A DNA stretch of 64,000 nucleotides from Natronosalvus rutilus (GTDB lineage: Archaea > Halobacteriota > Halobacteria > Halobacteriales > Natrialbaceae). The position numbers were made by a program, and so were the translations under genes. The DNA lies in contig NZ_CP100355.1 in assembly GCF_024204665.1 (NCBI RefSeq), positions 2,089,451 to 2,153,450 on the forward strand. The letters are read 5' to 3'. The notes below the pieces were generated by a model that searched no databases, had not been told where the DNA came from, and saw nothing but the letters and a program-made list of their open reading frames with translations. Positions 1-8,996 of this stretch are shown piece by piece (the stretch's first letter is position 1; every line of letters begins with the position of its first letter).

Positions 1-344
1 TGCTCGACGTTGGCCGTCCGAATGCGATCGAGGTCGCTCCCCGTCCCGAGATCCATGACGGTATCGGCGCCGTAGTGCACGGCCGTGTGAAGCTTCTCGA
101 GTTCGGTCTCGACGTCGCTCGTCGTCTCGCTGTTGCCGATGTTGGCGTTGACCTTGGTCGCGAACGAGCGGCCGATGATCATCGGATCGAGCGCATCGTG
201 ACCGACGTTCGCTGGAATAACGGCGCGACCGTCGGCGACCGCCTGCCGAACGGCTTCCGGGGCGCGCTGTTCTCGCTCTGCGACTCGTGCCATCGCGTCG
301 GTGACCGTCCCCGATCGGGCAGCCTGTAGTTGCGTCTCTGCCAT
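1..344 (-). CDS. thiC: Phosphomethylpyrimidine synthase ThiC, N-terminal part (gene runs off the window)
   Basis: The first 114 codons of a gene read leftwards out of the window. ThiC is a radical-SAM enzyme that converts aminoimidazole ribotide to hydroxymethylpyrimidine phosphate for thiamine synthesis in the cytoplasm. The visible part starts [12 protein letters not shown] and contains KVNANIGNS followed by [11 protein letters not shown], which are conserved ThiC segments; the iron-sulfur cysteines would lie beyond the edge. The ATG (bases 344-342) is preferred because a TATA-like TTATAA lies about 25-30 bases upstream, giving a leaderless transcript. A perfect palindrome sits between the two and suggests repressor control. 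Confidence 0.93.
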   Translation of the reverse strand, partial: MAETQLQAARSGTVTDAMARVAEREQRAPEAVRQAVADGRAVIPANVGHDALDPMIIGRSFATKVNANIGNSETTSDVETELEKLHTAVHYGADTVMDLGTGSDLDRIRTANVE

Positions 345-348
345 GGAC

Positions 349-370
349 AACCTAGTGGTACCACTAGGTT
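349..370. promoter_or_regulatory. Perfect 22-bp palindrome between TATA box and start codon of thiC
   Basis: The half-sites AACCTAGTGGT and ACCACTAGGTT are exact reverse complements with no spacer. On the minus strand the order is TATA-like box (about 368-375), palindrome, four bases, thiC ATG, so a bound protein would cover the transcription start. This is classic repressor-operator geometry. Archaeal thiamine genes are known to be controlled in some lineages by ThiR (HTH-ThiN) repressors; that this is such a site is inference. The divergent stress-protein gene starts at 439 and has its own TATA-like sequence nearer to it. Confidence 0.65.
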
Positions 371-438
371 ATAATCCTTCACATCCCGATCTACAGCAAC
401 GTACTTATCCGTCGGGCGAGTATGTACCACGATAACAC

Positions 439-921
439 ATGTACGAGTGTATCCTCGTCCCGACCGACGGCTCGGTCGAGGGCGAGCGTGCAGTCGAGTA
501 CGCCATCGACCTCGCCCGACTCCACGACGCGACGGTGCGCGCGATTTACGTGGTCAATGCGGCGAACTATGGCGGGCTGCCGATGGAGACCGCGTGGGAT
601 GGGATCACCGACGCACTCCGGGAGGAAGGGGAAGCGGCCGTCGAGCGTGTCGTCGAACTCGCACCCGACGACGTGACTGTCGAGACACAGGTGCTCGAGG
701 GCTCGCCCAGCCGCGTGATCGTCGCCGAGGCGCAACCGGAGAAGTGCGACCTCGTCGTCATGGGGACCCACGGACGCGGCGGCATCGACCGCCTCCTCCT
801 GGGCAGCGTCACCGAACGCGTCGTCAGACGAGCCGGCGTCCCGGTCCTGACCGTTCGCGTCGACGGCGACCGCGACGACGAACTCGAGGGCGTGCAGAAC
901 GCCCAGGCGACCGTCGAGTAG
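439..921 (+). CDS. Universal stress protein, single UspA domain
   Basis: A 160-residue cytoplasmic UspA-fold protein. It begins MYECILVPTDGS, the usual first strand with the ATP-contacting aspartate, and ends with the nucleotide-binding signature GTHGRGG...LLLGSVTE at about residues 109-125, matching G-2x-G-9x-G(S/T). It is therefore probably an ATP-binding member. The C-terminal tail is acidic. The ATG lies about 30 bases after a TATA-like ACTTATCC. It is divergent from thiC and stands alone. Targets of haloarchaeal Usp proteins are mostly unknown, so only the family is claimed. Confidence 0.93.
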   Translation: MYECILVPTDGSVEGERAVEYAIDLARLHDATVRAIYVVNAANYGGLPMETAWDGITDALREEGEAAVERVVELAPDDVTVETQVLEGSPSRVIVAEAQPEKCDLVVMGTHGRGGIDRLLLGSVTERVVRRAGVPVLTVRVDGDRDDELEGVQNAQATVE

Positions 922-936
922 CGGAATTCGACGCCG

Positions 937-1881
937 TTATTCGATGGGGCGAAGGTGCTCGCAGTCGCCCGTCGTCACCGTCCGCTCGCCCTCGTCGGTC
1001 GCAACCGTGAGCGCGCCGTGCCCGTCGACGTCGACGGCTCGACCGACGAGTTCGGTTCCGGCGACTTCGATCCGAACACGCTGGCCGGGCGTCGCCGCGA
1101 GGTCGCGCCAGGCGGGGATCACCGCGTCCAGGTTCGATCGGTACTCGTCGAAGGTCTCGAGCACCCGCTGGACGAACCGGCGTCGGCCGACGACCCCCGC
1201 CTCGTCGCAGATGCTCGTCGCTCCCTCGGGCAGGTCGGCGGCCTCGAGGTTGGCGTTGACGCCGATGCCGACGACGAGCCACGCGACGCGGTCGGTCTCG
1301 CCCTCCATCTCCGTCAGAATACCGGCTAGCTTGCGGTAGTCGCCCCCGTCACCCGGCACGATCACGTCGTTGGGCCACTTGATCGCCGCGTCGACACCCG
1401 CCTCTCGAGCGGCCCGCGCCGTGGCGACCGCGGCCGCGAGGGTGTAGAGGGGTGCGCGAGCGGGCGGGATCTCGGGTCGACAGAGGATACTGAGCCAGAC
1501 GCCGCCCGCAGGGGCGTCCCAGACGCGCTCGAGGCGGCCTCGTCCCCCGGTTTGCTCGTCGGCGACCACGACGACGTCGGTCTCACCGGACCCCGCTAAC
1601 TCGCGTGCGCGGTCGTTCGTGCTGGCGAGCGTCTCGTGGTACTCGACTGCGAAGGGCGCCTCGAGGCCGTACTCGATCGCCGGCCCTGAGTACGCGTCGA
1701 TCGAATCGCTGGCCAGGACGTAGCCCGATCCGGAGCTCTCGACATTGAAGCCGGCGTCCCGGAGCGCCTCAACGTGTTTCCAGACGGCCGCACGGGAGCA
1801 CTCGAGTTCGGCGGCGAGCTCCGGCCCCGACACGGGGCCATCGGCTAGCGCCTCGAGGACGGCGCGTCGCGTGTCATTCAT
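937..1881 (-). CDS. birA: Biotin-protein ligase with N-terminal HTH (BirA)
   Basis: This 314-residue protein should attach biotin to carboxylase carrier domains through biotinyl-AMP. Residues 1-60 form a winged helix (LECSRAAVWKHVEALRDAGF), as in repressor-type BirA. The catalytic domain has GGRGR at 112-116, KWPND at 168-172 and a small C-terminal SH3-like domain. The start lies about 25 bases downstream of the TATA-like GGTTAAGTATCC, fitting a leaderless mRNA. Its stop is only 15 bases from the convergent stress-protein stop. The HTH means it may also regulate biotin genes, but no candidate operator was identified here. Confidence 0.95.
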   Translation of the reverse strand: MNDTRRAVLEALADGPVSGPELAAELECSRAAVWKHVEALRDAGFNVESSGSGYVLASDSIDAYSGPAIEYGLEAPFAVEYHETLASTNDRARELAGSGETDVVVVADEQTGGRGRLERVWDAPAGGVWLSILCRPEIPPARAPLYTLAAAVATARAAREAGVDAAIKWPNDVIVPGDGGDYRKLAGILTEMEGETDRVAWLVVGIGVNANLEAADLPEGATSICDEAGVVGRRRFVQRVLETFDEYRSNLDAVIPAWRDLAATPGQRVRIEVAGTELVGRAVDVDGHGALTVATDEGERTVTTGDCEHLRPIE

Positions 1882-2174
1882 GGTCGAGAAGGCGGTCGCG
1901 GGATACTTAACCGGGGTGATTGCCGTTGATGGTTGGTGGGGCGATTGCAGTTCGACCAGGATCGCAACTCTGCCCGACTGGCCCGAACCCCTCGCGGCTT
2001 CGACGTCCGCTCAGCAGCGATGCCTCGGCTACGATGTCCCTGTATGACGATTTCGATTCGCCACCGCCCAAACCAGACACCGTCAAGACCAGTCGTCCAT
2101 CGAGACTGATAAACGAACCGTATATTCACCCGTAACTGAATACGGCTGGTATCCCACTCTCGAGTCGGACCACG

Positions 2175-2465
2175 ATGGGAGGCGAGCGCGATGAGAACGA
2201 TGGTGTCGCCGGTAGTCGATTCGGAACCGTGTATCTGGGATCGGACGGCCGATTTTACACCAGCTGGGACGTCCTCGAGAAGTACCGCTCCGGCACGTGG
2301 AAGCCCTGTCTCCGTCACCGGTCTGGCCGACGACTGGTCGCCGATGGTGACGCGCTCCTGTCGTTGACGCCGGTCGCCGCCAGCGACCTGCCCGACTGGC
2401 TCGAGATCAGGGTGACGACGGGTCAGCGACGGGTGAAGACGCGAGCGATCGATACGCGACAGTAA
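2175..2465 (+). CDS. Small hypothetical protein
   Basis: A 96-residue ORF with no recognised domain. It starts with an acidic segment and then reads RFGTVYLGSDGRFYTSWDVLEKYRSG, which looks like a folded beta-rich module. The C-terminal half is basic and arginine-rich, unusual among the acidic neighbours. There is no signal peptide or membrane segment. A TATA-like GTATATTCACC lies about 40 bases before the ATG. The preceding 290 bases show no gene. Coding potential is plausible rather than certain. Confidence 0.5.
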   Translation: MGGERDENDGVAGSRFGTVYLGSDGRFYTSWDVLEKYRSGTWKPCLRHRSGRRLVADGDALLSLTPVAASDLPDWLEIRVTTGQRRVKTRAIDTRQ

Positions 2466-2539
2466 CGCGATCGCGGGCGACTGGGTCCGCGTCGGTGTCA
2501 CACACTTAATAGATGGCGATGTGAATACCAGGTTTCTAG

Positions 2540-3301
2540 ATGGTTTCGTTCGACCCACCGACCGTGAAGCGTCGGTCGTTCCTCGCTGGGGTCGGATCAC
2601 TGGGCACGCTAGGAACGCTCAGGTACGCGACTCGCGAGCCGTCGACCGAGGTCGAGGTGCGGTTCTGGCTGACCGAACAGGCCTCGACGTACGACATCGC
2701 CGACCTGCTCGCGGCCCACCTCGAGGCCGCGCTCGAGTACGAGTTCTGGGACGTCGACGTCTCCTTCGGCGGCGTCGTGCCCGTCGACTCCGAGGACGGT
2801 GCCCGACCCGTCCTGTCGGGACGGTGGCCCATGGCCGTCGGATCAGGAGCGACGGGAATCGGCTCGATCGACGCCGCGAAGGACGTCAACCTGCTGGTTA
2901 CCGACGGACCGATGCACACGTCGCCGACGGGGTACGCGATTCCACACGTCGCTTCGGTCGGCGGGGCGCGCCACATCGCCGAACTCGAGCCGCCGGATCA
3001 GGAGGCGGACGAACTCCCGTACTCGCGACCCAATCTCACTATCCAGGTCGTGATCCACGAGGTCGGCCACACGCTCGGGCTTCGCCACGAACACGGGCGA
3101 ACGTACGTCGTCAACAAAGCGACCGTGTCGACCCCGATGATGAGCGCCTACGCGTGGGATTCGTCGTTCGAGTCCGAGAAGTCTCGGTGTGGTCAGGAGT
3201 ACACCCCCCCGCCGCACCCGGACCGAAAGCTCACCCACCGATTTTCGCTCTGTGCGGAGTCGACGTTACGCGAATACAAGGGCGGCGTCAATCTGCGGTA
3301 G
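2540..3301 (+). CDS. Secreted metzincin-type zinc metalloprotease, Tat-exported
   Basis: A 253-residue protein with an N-terminal KRRSFLAGVGS twin-arginine-like signal, so probably exported folded. The zinc site HEVGHTLGLRH at 173-183 is the full HExxHxxGxxH metzincin consensus with catalytic Glu174. TPMMSAY at 198-204 fits the Met-turn that closes the active site. Two cysteines (SRCGQ and SLCAE) near the C-terminus could form a disulfide outside the cell. The substrate is unknown. The gene stands alone with a TATA-like CACTTAATAG about 30 bases upstream. Its intact motif contrasts with the damaged version in the membrane protein at 44807-46072. Confidence 0.85.
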   Translation: MVSFDPPTVKRRSFLAGVGSLGTLGTLRYATREPSTEVEVRFWLTEQASTYDIADLLAAHLEAALEYEFWDVDVSFGGVVPVDSEDGARPVLSGRWPMAVGSGATGIGSIDAAKDVNLLVTDGPMHTSPTGYAIPHVASVGGARHIAELEPPDQEADELPYSRPNLTIQVVIHEVGHTLGLRHEHGRTYVVNKATVSTPMMSAYAWDSSFESEKSRCGQEYTPPPHPDRKLTHRFSLCAESTLREYKGGVNLR

Positions 3302-3325
3302 TTACCGTGGCGGGAATCTCGGTCC

Positions 3326-4126
3326 TCACTCGAACCGCCCAGCCGTCGCGTCGACGAGCCAGTCCAGGAGGTGTGCCACGGCTCGAGGCGATCGAACCTG
3401 ACACGAGGCGGCCGTCTCCGTCGCTCGTCCGACGGCCACCCCTAGCCCATTTGGACCGAGGCGACGAAAGACCGTCTCGTCGGTCACGTCGTCGCCGACG
3501 TACAGGACGAACGGATCCCGTGCTTGCTTCGACCGAAGCAAAGAGACGGCGTCACCTTTCGTCCAGGGAACGCGCGGGCCGAACTCGAGGATGGCCTTGC
3601 CGTGACTGCACTCGAGGTCGCCGTCCCCGATTCGGTCGACGACCGCTCGCGTCTCCTGTTCGACGACCGGGACCAGCTCCCGTGACACGTGGCGAACGTG
3701 GACTGTCCCCGTGAGGCGTTTGTTCTCGACGCGACAGCCGGAAACGTCCTCGAGGCGCTCTTCGAGGACGGCACAGCACCGCTCGACCAGGCGGGACCGC
3801 TTCTGCGCGACGGGGTGGACGGCGACCGAGTCGTCTCGCGCGAGTTCGAGGCCGTGATTTCCGCCGTAAACCGACGGTCCGTCGACGCGTCGGGAGACGT
3901 CGGCGAGCGCACGCCCGCTGACAATCGCCGTCGTCACGTCCTCGTGGGAGTCGAGACGTTCGAGGGCGCGTTCGGCCGCCGGAAGCGGCCGGGCCCGCTC
4001 GGGGTCGTCGACAATGGGGGCGAGCGTGCCGTCGAAGTCGAAACACGCCAGCAGTTCGTCGTGGCGGTCGAGTCCGGTTGCGAGGCGTTCCTGCAGGTCT
4101 CGGGTCGTTCGTTGCTGGAGGGACAT
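3326..4126 (-). CDS. otsB: Trehalose-6-phosphate phosphatase
   Basis: A 266-residue HAD-superfamily phosphatase that releases trehalose from trehalose 6-phosphate. The nucleophile motif DFDGT is at 30-34, a family GGNHGLEL segment follows, and YVGDDVTDETVF supplies the Mg-binding aspartates. It lies 7 bases downstream of otsA on the same strand, so the two are almost certainly cotranscribed and make trehalose as a compatible solute. The length is normal for the family. Confidence 0.95.
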   Translation of the reverse strand: MSLQQRTTRDLQERLATGLDRHDELLACFDFDGTLAPIVDDPERARPLPAAERALERLDSHEDVTTAIVSGRALADVSRRVDGPSVYGGNHGLELARDDSVAVHPVAQKRSRLVERCCAVLEERLEDVSGCRVENKRLTGTVHVRHVSRELVPVVEQETRAVVDRIGDGDLECSHGKAILEFGPRVPWTKGDAVSLLRSKQARDPFVLYVGDDVTDETVFRRLGPNGLGVAVGRATETAASCQVRSPRAVAHLLDWLVDATAGRFE

Positions 4127-4133
4127 CGAGAAC

Positions 4134-5771
4134 TCAGAGGGATCGTGACACGTCGTTCACTCGTCGGTCGACTGCTGGAAATCGGGCTGCCTCGATGTGG
4201 GCGAATTGCTGGTCCATCCACCACTCGAGGTCGTGGTCGAAGACGTGAGTTCGCAGGGCGGCCATCCGGGTCGTGCGTTCGCTCTTCGGGGCCCCGAGAG
4301 CGTCGGCAACTGTTCGCGCGAACCGATCGGTGTCCGCCGGGTCGATCGTGAACGCCGGATAGCCGAGCGCGTTCGCCGCTCCCGCGTGCTCGCTGAGAAC
4401 GAGCGCGCCGTCGCCGTCGATCGAGGAGGCGACGTACTCCTGGGCGACGAGATTCATGCCGTCGCGGACCGAACTGACGACGAGGAGGTCGGCCTCCCGA
4501 TAGAGCGTGGTCAGGTCGGCCCGGTCGAGGAAGTCCTCCGTGTAGACGATCGGCTGCCAGTCGTCGGTGCCGAAGCGCTCGTTGATGTGGTCGACAGTCG
4601 ATCGAACCTGCCGTCCGAGTCGATCGTAGCTCGGAATCTCCGTCCGACTCGGCGTCGCCTTCTGAAGGAACGTGAACGACTCTCGCCACTCGGGGTAGCC
4701 CTCGAAGAGGCGCTCGAGGGCGGCCAGTCGCTCCGGGATCCCTTTGGTGTAATCGAGGCGGTCGACGCCCAGGCCGACGGCACAACCGTCGGGGATGTCG
4801 TACCGTTCGCGCAGGGAATCCCACCTGTCGTCCCCGATCTCTCGGGCCCGTTCCTCGTAGCTGTTCGCGTCCACGCCCATCGGCGTCGCGACGATTCGCG
4901 TCTCGTGGCCGTCGTACCGGACCGTGCGTTCGCGGTAATCGACCGTCGCCGACGGAAGAGTCTCCTCGACACACTCGAGGAAGGCCGTCCCGTAGCGCTC
5001 GATGTGGAAGCCGAACACGTCGGACCCGAGCAGTCCGACGAGGAGTTCGCGAGCGTTAGGGCAGGCGGCGAACGACGACGGGTCCGGCCACGGAATGTGC
5101 CAGAACTGAGCGACCGTCGCACCTGCTGGCGCTTTCGCCTGGATCATCGACGGCGCGAGCCCGAGGTGGTAATCCTGGAGCCAGATCACGGACTCGTCGG
5201 TGGCCTCTTCGAGGACGGCGTCGGCGAACTGTCGGTTCACGTGACGATACCACTCGAGGTCGGTCGGTCGATACTCGAGCAGTTCGGTCATCCCGTGACA
5301 GAGCGGCCAGAGGACGCGGTTGCTGTAGCCCGTATAGTAGCCGTCGACGGCCTCGTCCGAGAGCCAGACCCGCCGCAGGGTGTACTGGTCGTCGCTTCCG
5401 GGTGGGACGTCGACGCAGTCGTTTTCGTCGGTGACCGCGCGGTCGGCGCTGCCGTCGCCCCAGGCGATCCAGGTGCCGCCGATCGCTCGCATTATGGGGT
5501 CGAGTCCGGCGGTCAGTCCGCCGGTCGGTTCGTCGACGGTGACGTCGCGTTCGCCTGGATCGTTGCTGTTCTCGTTGTCGTCGCCATCGTCCTCGCCGTT
5601 GTCGTCGCCATTGACCCACTCGTGACGATACGGCTGCCGATTCGAGACGACGAGCAGCGATTCCGGGGCGTTGAAATCGACGCCACCGTCGGTCACGAGC
5701 CGTCGACCGTCGTCCCGTAAATCGTTCGCATGATTCGACTCCGCCACCGCTACTCGCTCCGTAGATCGCAT
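4134..5771 (-). CDS. otsA: Alpha,alpha-trehalose-phosphate synthase (UDP- or GDP-forming)
   Basis: A GT20 glycosyltransferase of 545 residues that makes trehalose 6-phosphate from a nucleotide-glucose and glucose 6-phosphate. It has the N-terminal VVSNRQPYRHEW, the loop GGLTAGLDPIM, the HIPWPDPSSF and YHLGLAPSMI segments, and the C-terminal RDGMNLVAQEYVAS and LSEHAGAA nucleotide-sugar site. Compared with bacterial OtsA (about 470 residues), it carries about 40 extra N-terminal residues and an acidic Asp/Glu/Asn insert right after the first strand, a typical haloadaptive loop. The start is the first ATG; a later start inside the extension is possible. otsB follows. Confidence 0.95.
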   Translation of the reverse strand: MRSTERVAVAESNHANDLRDDGRRLVTDGGVDFNAPESLLVVSNRQPYRHEWVNGDDNGEDDGDDNENSNDPGERDVTVDEPTGGLTAGLDPIMRAIGGTWIAWGDGSADRAVTDENDCVDVPPGSDDQYTLRRVWLSDEAVDGYYTGYSNRVLWPLCHGMTELLEYRPTDLEWYRHVNRQFADAVLEEATDESVIWLQDYHLGLAPSMIQAKAPAGATVAQFWHIPWPDPSSFAACPNARELLVGLLGSDVFGFHIERYGTAFLECVEETLPSATVDYRERTVRYDGHETRIVATPMGVDANSYEERAREIGDDRWDSLRERYDIPDGCAVGLGVDRLDYTKGIPERLAALERLFEGYPEWRESFTFLQKATPSRTEIPSYDRLGRQVRSTVDHINERFGTDDWQPIVYTEDFLDRADLTTLYREADLLVVSSVRDGMNLVAQEYVASSIDGDGALVLSEHAGAANALGYPAFTIDPADTDRFARTVADALGAPKSERTTRMAALRTHVFDHDLEWWMDQQFAHIEAARFPAVDRRVNDVSRSL

Positions 5772-5890
5772 CTATGAAATTTCCTCGTTTGCCCTACTGT
5801 TTCGTTCGCGGCCTGCAGTCACAGGCCATTGATATACACCACCTTATCCGGCTCTCTGCATGGACATTCACGGGAGCTCGAGGCTTGCGC

Positions 5891-5934
5891 CGACCGGCGA
5901 CCAGCGACCGGCGACCAGCAACCGACGACCGGCG
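5891..5934 (+). repeat. Short tandem repeat upstream of the M24 peptidase gene
   Basis: The 14-base unit CGACCGGCGACCAG occurs twice head to tail (5891-5904, 5905-5918), followed by a degenerate third copy to 5934. It lies 40 bases before the peptidase start, in the presumed 5' leader. It may be only replication slippage; no function is claimed. Confidence 0.6.
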
Positions 5935-5975
5935 CCTCGAGCAACGTTCAAGGGGCTCCCCCTGCATCGTCAGCC

Positions 5976-7136
5976 ATGAACGAGCCGTTCGCCGAACGAG
6001 TACGGCGGTGCCAGCGAGGACTCGCTGACCGCGGCGCCGCTGCGCTGGTCGCCTCGCCCGGACCGGTGCTCACGTACCTGACGGGCGTCGAGGAGTCGCC
6101 GTCCGAACGCCACTTCCTGGCCGTCGTTCCCCGCGACGGGCCGCCGGTCGTGGTCGCGCCCGCGATGTACGGGGCGGAACTCGAGGCCGCGCCCGTCGAT
6201 CGGGCCGTCCTCTGGGGCGACGGCGACAATCCGGTCGAGGCGCTCGCGAGCGCGTTCGAAACCGCTGGTCTCGAGCCGGAATCCGAGGCCGACGAGACGA
6301 CCCTGCTCGACGACCGCCTCTGGACGACCTTCGCCCAGGACGTTCGCGGCCTGTTTCCCGACACGACGTACGGCCTCGCGAGCGATGTGATCGAGCCTCT
6401 CCGCCTCCGAAAGGACCGACTCGAGCGGACGACCCTCCGTCAAGCGGGGAACGTCGCGGATCGTGTCTCGATGACGCTCCGGAAGCGCGGCGAGGAGGTC
6501 GTCGGGTTGACCGAACGGGAACTCGCCGAGGAAATCGATCGATTGCTCGAGGCCGAAGGCGGCCGCGGCACCGCGTTCGACACCATCGTGGCCGCGGGCG
6601 AGAACGGGGCGCGCCCGCACCACCAGCCTGGCGACCGTCCCATCGAAGCCGGCGATCCGGTCGTCCTCGACTTCGGCGCGTTCGTCGACGCAGACCTGGA
6701 GTCGGGGCAGGCCCGCTATCCTGGCGACCAGACCAGGACGATGGTCTTCGCCGGCGAACCGCCCGAGGGGTATCGGGAGGTACACGAGACCGTCGCCCGC
6801 GCTCAGCAGGCCGCCGTCGAGTACGTCGAACCCGGCGTCACAGCCGAGTCGGTTGACGCCGTCGCTCGCGAGATTATCGCCGACGCAGGCTACGGCGATG
6901 CCTTCGTTCACCGCACCGGCCACGGCGTCGGCCTCGAGGTCCACGAACCGCCCTACATCGTCGAGGGGAACGAGCAGGCCCTCGAGCCGGGCATGGTCTT
7001 CAGCGTCGAGCCGGGAATCTACCTCGAGGGCGAGTTCGGGGTCCGACTCGAGGACCTCGTGGTGGTCACCGAGGACGGTTGCGAGCGGTTGAACGCGACC
7101 CCGCTGGACTGGGCGTGCGAAGGCGCTTGCCAGTAA
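5976..7136 (+). CDS. M24-family metallopeptidase (Xaa-Pro dipeptidase-like)
   Basis: A 386-residue cytoplasmic pita-bread peptidase. The N-terminal half is a creatinase-like domain (LTYLTGVEESPSERHFL). The C-terminal half has the five metal ligands: Asp in VVLDFGAFVD, Asp in GDQTRTM, His in HRTGHGVGLEVHE, Glu in FSVEPGIY and Glu in GVRLEDLVVV. It should cleave peptides with proline in second position. The ORF extends upstream, but the ATG at 5976 (MNEPFAERVRRCQRGL) is the first residue that fits the family; upstream codons cover a tandem repeat. The gene is single. Confidence 0.88.
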   Translation: MNEPFAERVRRCQRGLADRGAAALVASPGPVLTYLTGVEESPSERHFLAVVPRDGPPVVVAPAMYGAELEAAPVDRAVLWGDGDNPVEALASAFETAGLEPESEADETTLLDDRLWTTFAQDVRGLFPDTTYGLASDVIEPLRLRKDRLERTTLRQAGNVADRVSMTLRKRGEEVVGLTERELAEEIDRLLEAEGGRGTAFDTIVAAGENGARPHHQPGDRPIEAGDPVVLDFGAFVDADLESGQARYPGDQTRTMVFAGEPPEGYREVHETVARAQQAAVEYVEPGVTAESVDAVAREIIADAGYGDAFVHRTGHGVGLEVHEPPYIVEGNEQALEPGMVFSVEPGIYLEGEFGVRLEDLVVVTEDGCERLNATPLDWACEGACQ

Positions 7137-7204
7137 CGGGGTTACCCACGTCGAACTGGATGGTGAGGTGTACCTGAGAACCGTCAGCGGAGTGGAATGC
7201 TGGT

Positions 7205-8317
7205 TCAGACTGGCTGGAGAACCGAAGGCCGTGCTGGTGATTGCTCGGTGGTGAGCGCGTCGACTTCCCGTTCGAGCCGGTGGGCGTAGCGAAGTCGAAG
7301 TCGCCGTGCTTGCGCCCGAGACAACCGAGGGCTGTCCTCGAGATCCGTCGAGAGCGGACGATAGGCGGAGGGGTCGAATCCCATCGTCCCGAGGTATCGC
7401 TCAACAGCAGGCGCCTCGAGCCCGTAATCGATGGCGTCGTTCACGTGCTGTTTCACTCGATCGAACTCGGGAATCGTCACGGTCGACCCCGTAATCTCGC
7501 CCCGTCCACCGATCTCCACGCGTCTACGCTCGACGAGGCTCAAGATGTCTCGAACGTCTTCGGCGAGTTGCAGGACCTGTCCAGGGAGTGCCACGTCCGG
7601 GGCCCGCCATTCGATCGTGTCGAATTCGTCGCGCAACCGAACCGGTGCCCAGATCGTATCCTCTGGCGTAAAGTGCTCGTCGAACGTCTCCTGGTCGATG
7701 CCTTCGGCTACCGCCTGTCGGCGAAAGTCGTCAAACGTGGCGTCGATCCGGTCGTTCCACTCGTCTACGTCCGCGGCGTAGGACCACAATCGGCCGAGCC
7801 GGGGATGGTCGCCGTAACACGTCCGCCGGTAGACGTGGGGTCGCGCACAGGCAGCCACGTTCTCTCCCTGGTGGTACGTGGAACTCCCAGCGAGCGCAAA
7901 CGCCGGGTCCAGTGCGGTCAGGAGGTTCAACTGGTCGGCTTCGGCCCCCTCGATCTGATCGACGTGCAGGTGGGTGCCGGCGCAGCAGGTGGCCTTTTCG
8001 AACGCTTCGCCGAGCACCTGACGCTGAATCCGCGTCCGGGGCGTATCGCTCGTGCCGAGAGAACCGGCGTTGAGCGGCGTGGCAAGCGGGACGAGGTGGC
8101 GTCCCTCTTCTCGCCCGACGTCGATCGCTTCTTGGAGTCTGAACGCGACCTCCTCTCGGAGTTCGGGGATGCCATCGCATGGATCGGTGACGACCTCGAG
8201 CATGGGGTCCGCGCTCTCGGCGTGAAGGTCGTCGATCCGGTCGAGCACCGGTGTTGCGGGTGCGAGTGCACCCGTGTCGTCGACGGTCCAGTATTCGAGT
8301 TCGAGACTGAGTTGCAT
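7205..8317 (-). CDS. Glutamate-cysteine ligase family 2 (GCS2/YbdK-like) protein
   Basis: A 370-residue ATP-dependent carboxylate-amine ligase-like enzyme. It opens MQLSLELEYWTVD, carrying the ExE metal-binding pattern of the family, then has CCAGTHLHVDQ, a conserved His-rich strand, and EWRAPD near the middle. Haloarchaea use gamma-glutamylcysteine as a major thiol, so thiol synthesis is a natural role, but YbdK-type paralogues of unknown substrate also exist; the sequence alone does not decide. It converges with the M24 peptidase gene. Confidence 0.8.
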   Translation of the reverse strand: MQLSLELEYWTVDDTGALAPATPVLDRIDDLHAESADPMLEVVTDPCDGIPELREEVAFRLQEAIDVGREEGRHLVPLATPLNAGSLGTSDTPRTRIQRQVLGEAFEKATCCAGTHLHVDQIEGAEADQLNLLTALDPAFALAGSSTYHQGENVAACARPHVYRRTCYGDHPRLGRLWSYAADVDEWNDRIDATFDDFRRQAVAEGIDQETFDEHFTPEDTIWAPVRLRDEFDTIEWRAPDVALPGQVLQLAEDVRDILSLVERRRVEIGGRGEITGSTVTIPEFDRVKQHVNDAIDYGLEAPAVERYLGTMGFDPSAYRPLSTDLEDSPRLSRAQARRLRLRYAHRLEREVDALTTEQSPARPSVLQPV

Positions 8318-8787
8318 AGTGTTGGTGAGTTACTGCACGGTGAGCGGTTTCACATCACAGCGACGACAGCATGGGATCGACCCCGAAAACGGGGATCAGT
8401 CGTCGTTCGACCGTACAAAGGCCAACCGAGTGAGCGGGAAGACCCCTCTCCCAAAGTGATTTGGGCAGCTGTGATACCGTCGTGAATACAGATACTTGGC
8501 GACTCGAACCTCAGGCCGGCTATCGGTCGTACGCGGTGTCACCGACTATAGTGGGGAGTTCGAACAGAGGTGTAAGTTACTGCTTCCCACGAACAGGGGA
8601 ACTGCAACGGCGTTCGAAATCGTTCCGTTGTCCAAATCGACAGCGACGGGGGTACTCTCTCAGCGGTTTCCAGGCGGGAATGCGCAGTCTCGAGCCGGCG
8701 ACCATCCGCTCCACGCTGACGTGCGAGGATACTCAAGCGTGTGGATGCTGTTTACCGCCGACGAGCGATTCGACCGCCAGACCCCAT
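8318..8787. other. Intergenic region of about 470 bases upstream of the GCS2-like gene
   Basis: No convincing gene is visible on either strand. The region holds the promoter of the leftward GCS2-like gene and a small perfect hairpin, CCCCG-AAAA-CGGGG at 8381-8394. The right end runs into the broken thiI copy. The last 50 bases also resemble, loosely, the DNA downstream of the intact thiI, so the duplication may extend into this region. Confidence 0.5.
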
Positions 8788-8895
8788 TCACAACTTGACT
8801 CGCTCGGCACTCGCCGCCACCGCTTGGACCCGTTCGAGCGAGTCGTCGGGTTCGACCTCGAGCAACCGCTCGAGACGGACGAACTCACGAGCCAG
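8788..8895 (-). pseudogene. Fragment of a thiI 3' end (partial duplicate)
   Basis: Read leftwards, this stretch encodes RLERLLEVEPDDSLERV followed by AASAERVKL and a stop. The intact thiI ends RLDRLLEVEPDDLFERA then AASAERIEL and a stop. About 88 bases align without gaps at roughly 80 percent identity, including the stop position. Upstream of the match the reading frame bears no relation to thiI, so this is a remnant and not a gene. The intact thiI tail lies 2 kb to the right, with the beta-propeller gene between the two copies. Confidence 0.8.
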
Positions 8896-8996
8896 GTACT
8901 CGAGCCCCTCCGCCTGCGAAGGGATCGAATCGAGTGGCCGACCCCCGTCGAGCGGGAAAGTTCGTCGAGCACGTCTCGAACCGGGCAAACGGACCG

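Noticed and set aside
4197-5720. 507-codon frame antisense to otsA
   Set aside because: Mirrors otsA, whose catalytic segments are all present on the other strand.
8381-8394. CCCCG-AAAA-CGGGG hairpin as a terminator
   Set aside because: It is upstream of the leftward gene, lacks a T run, and small GC hairpins are frequent at this composition. Mentioned only in the intergenic entry.
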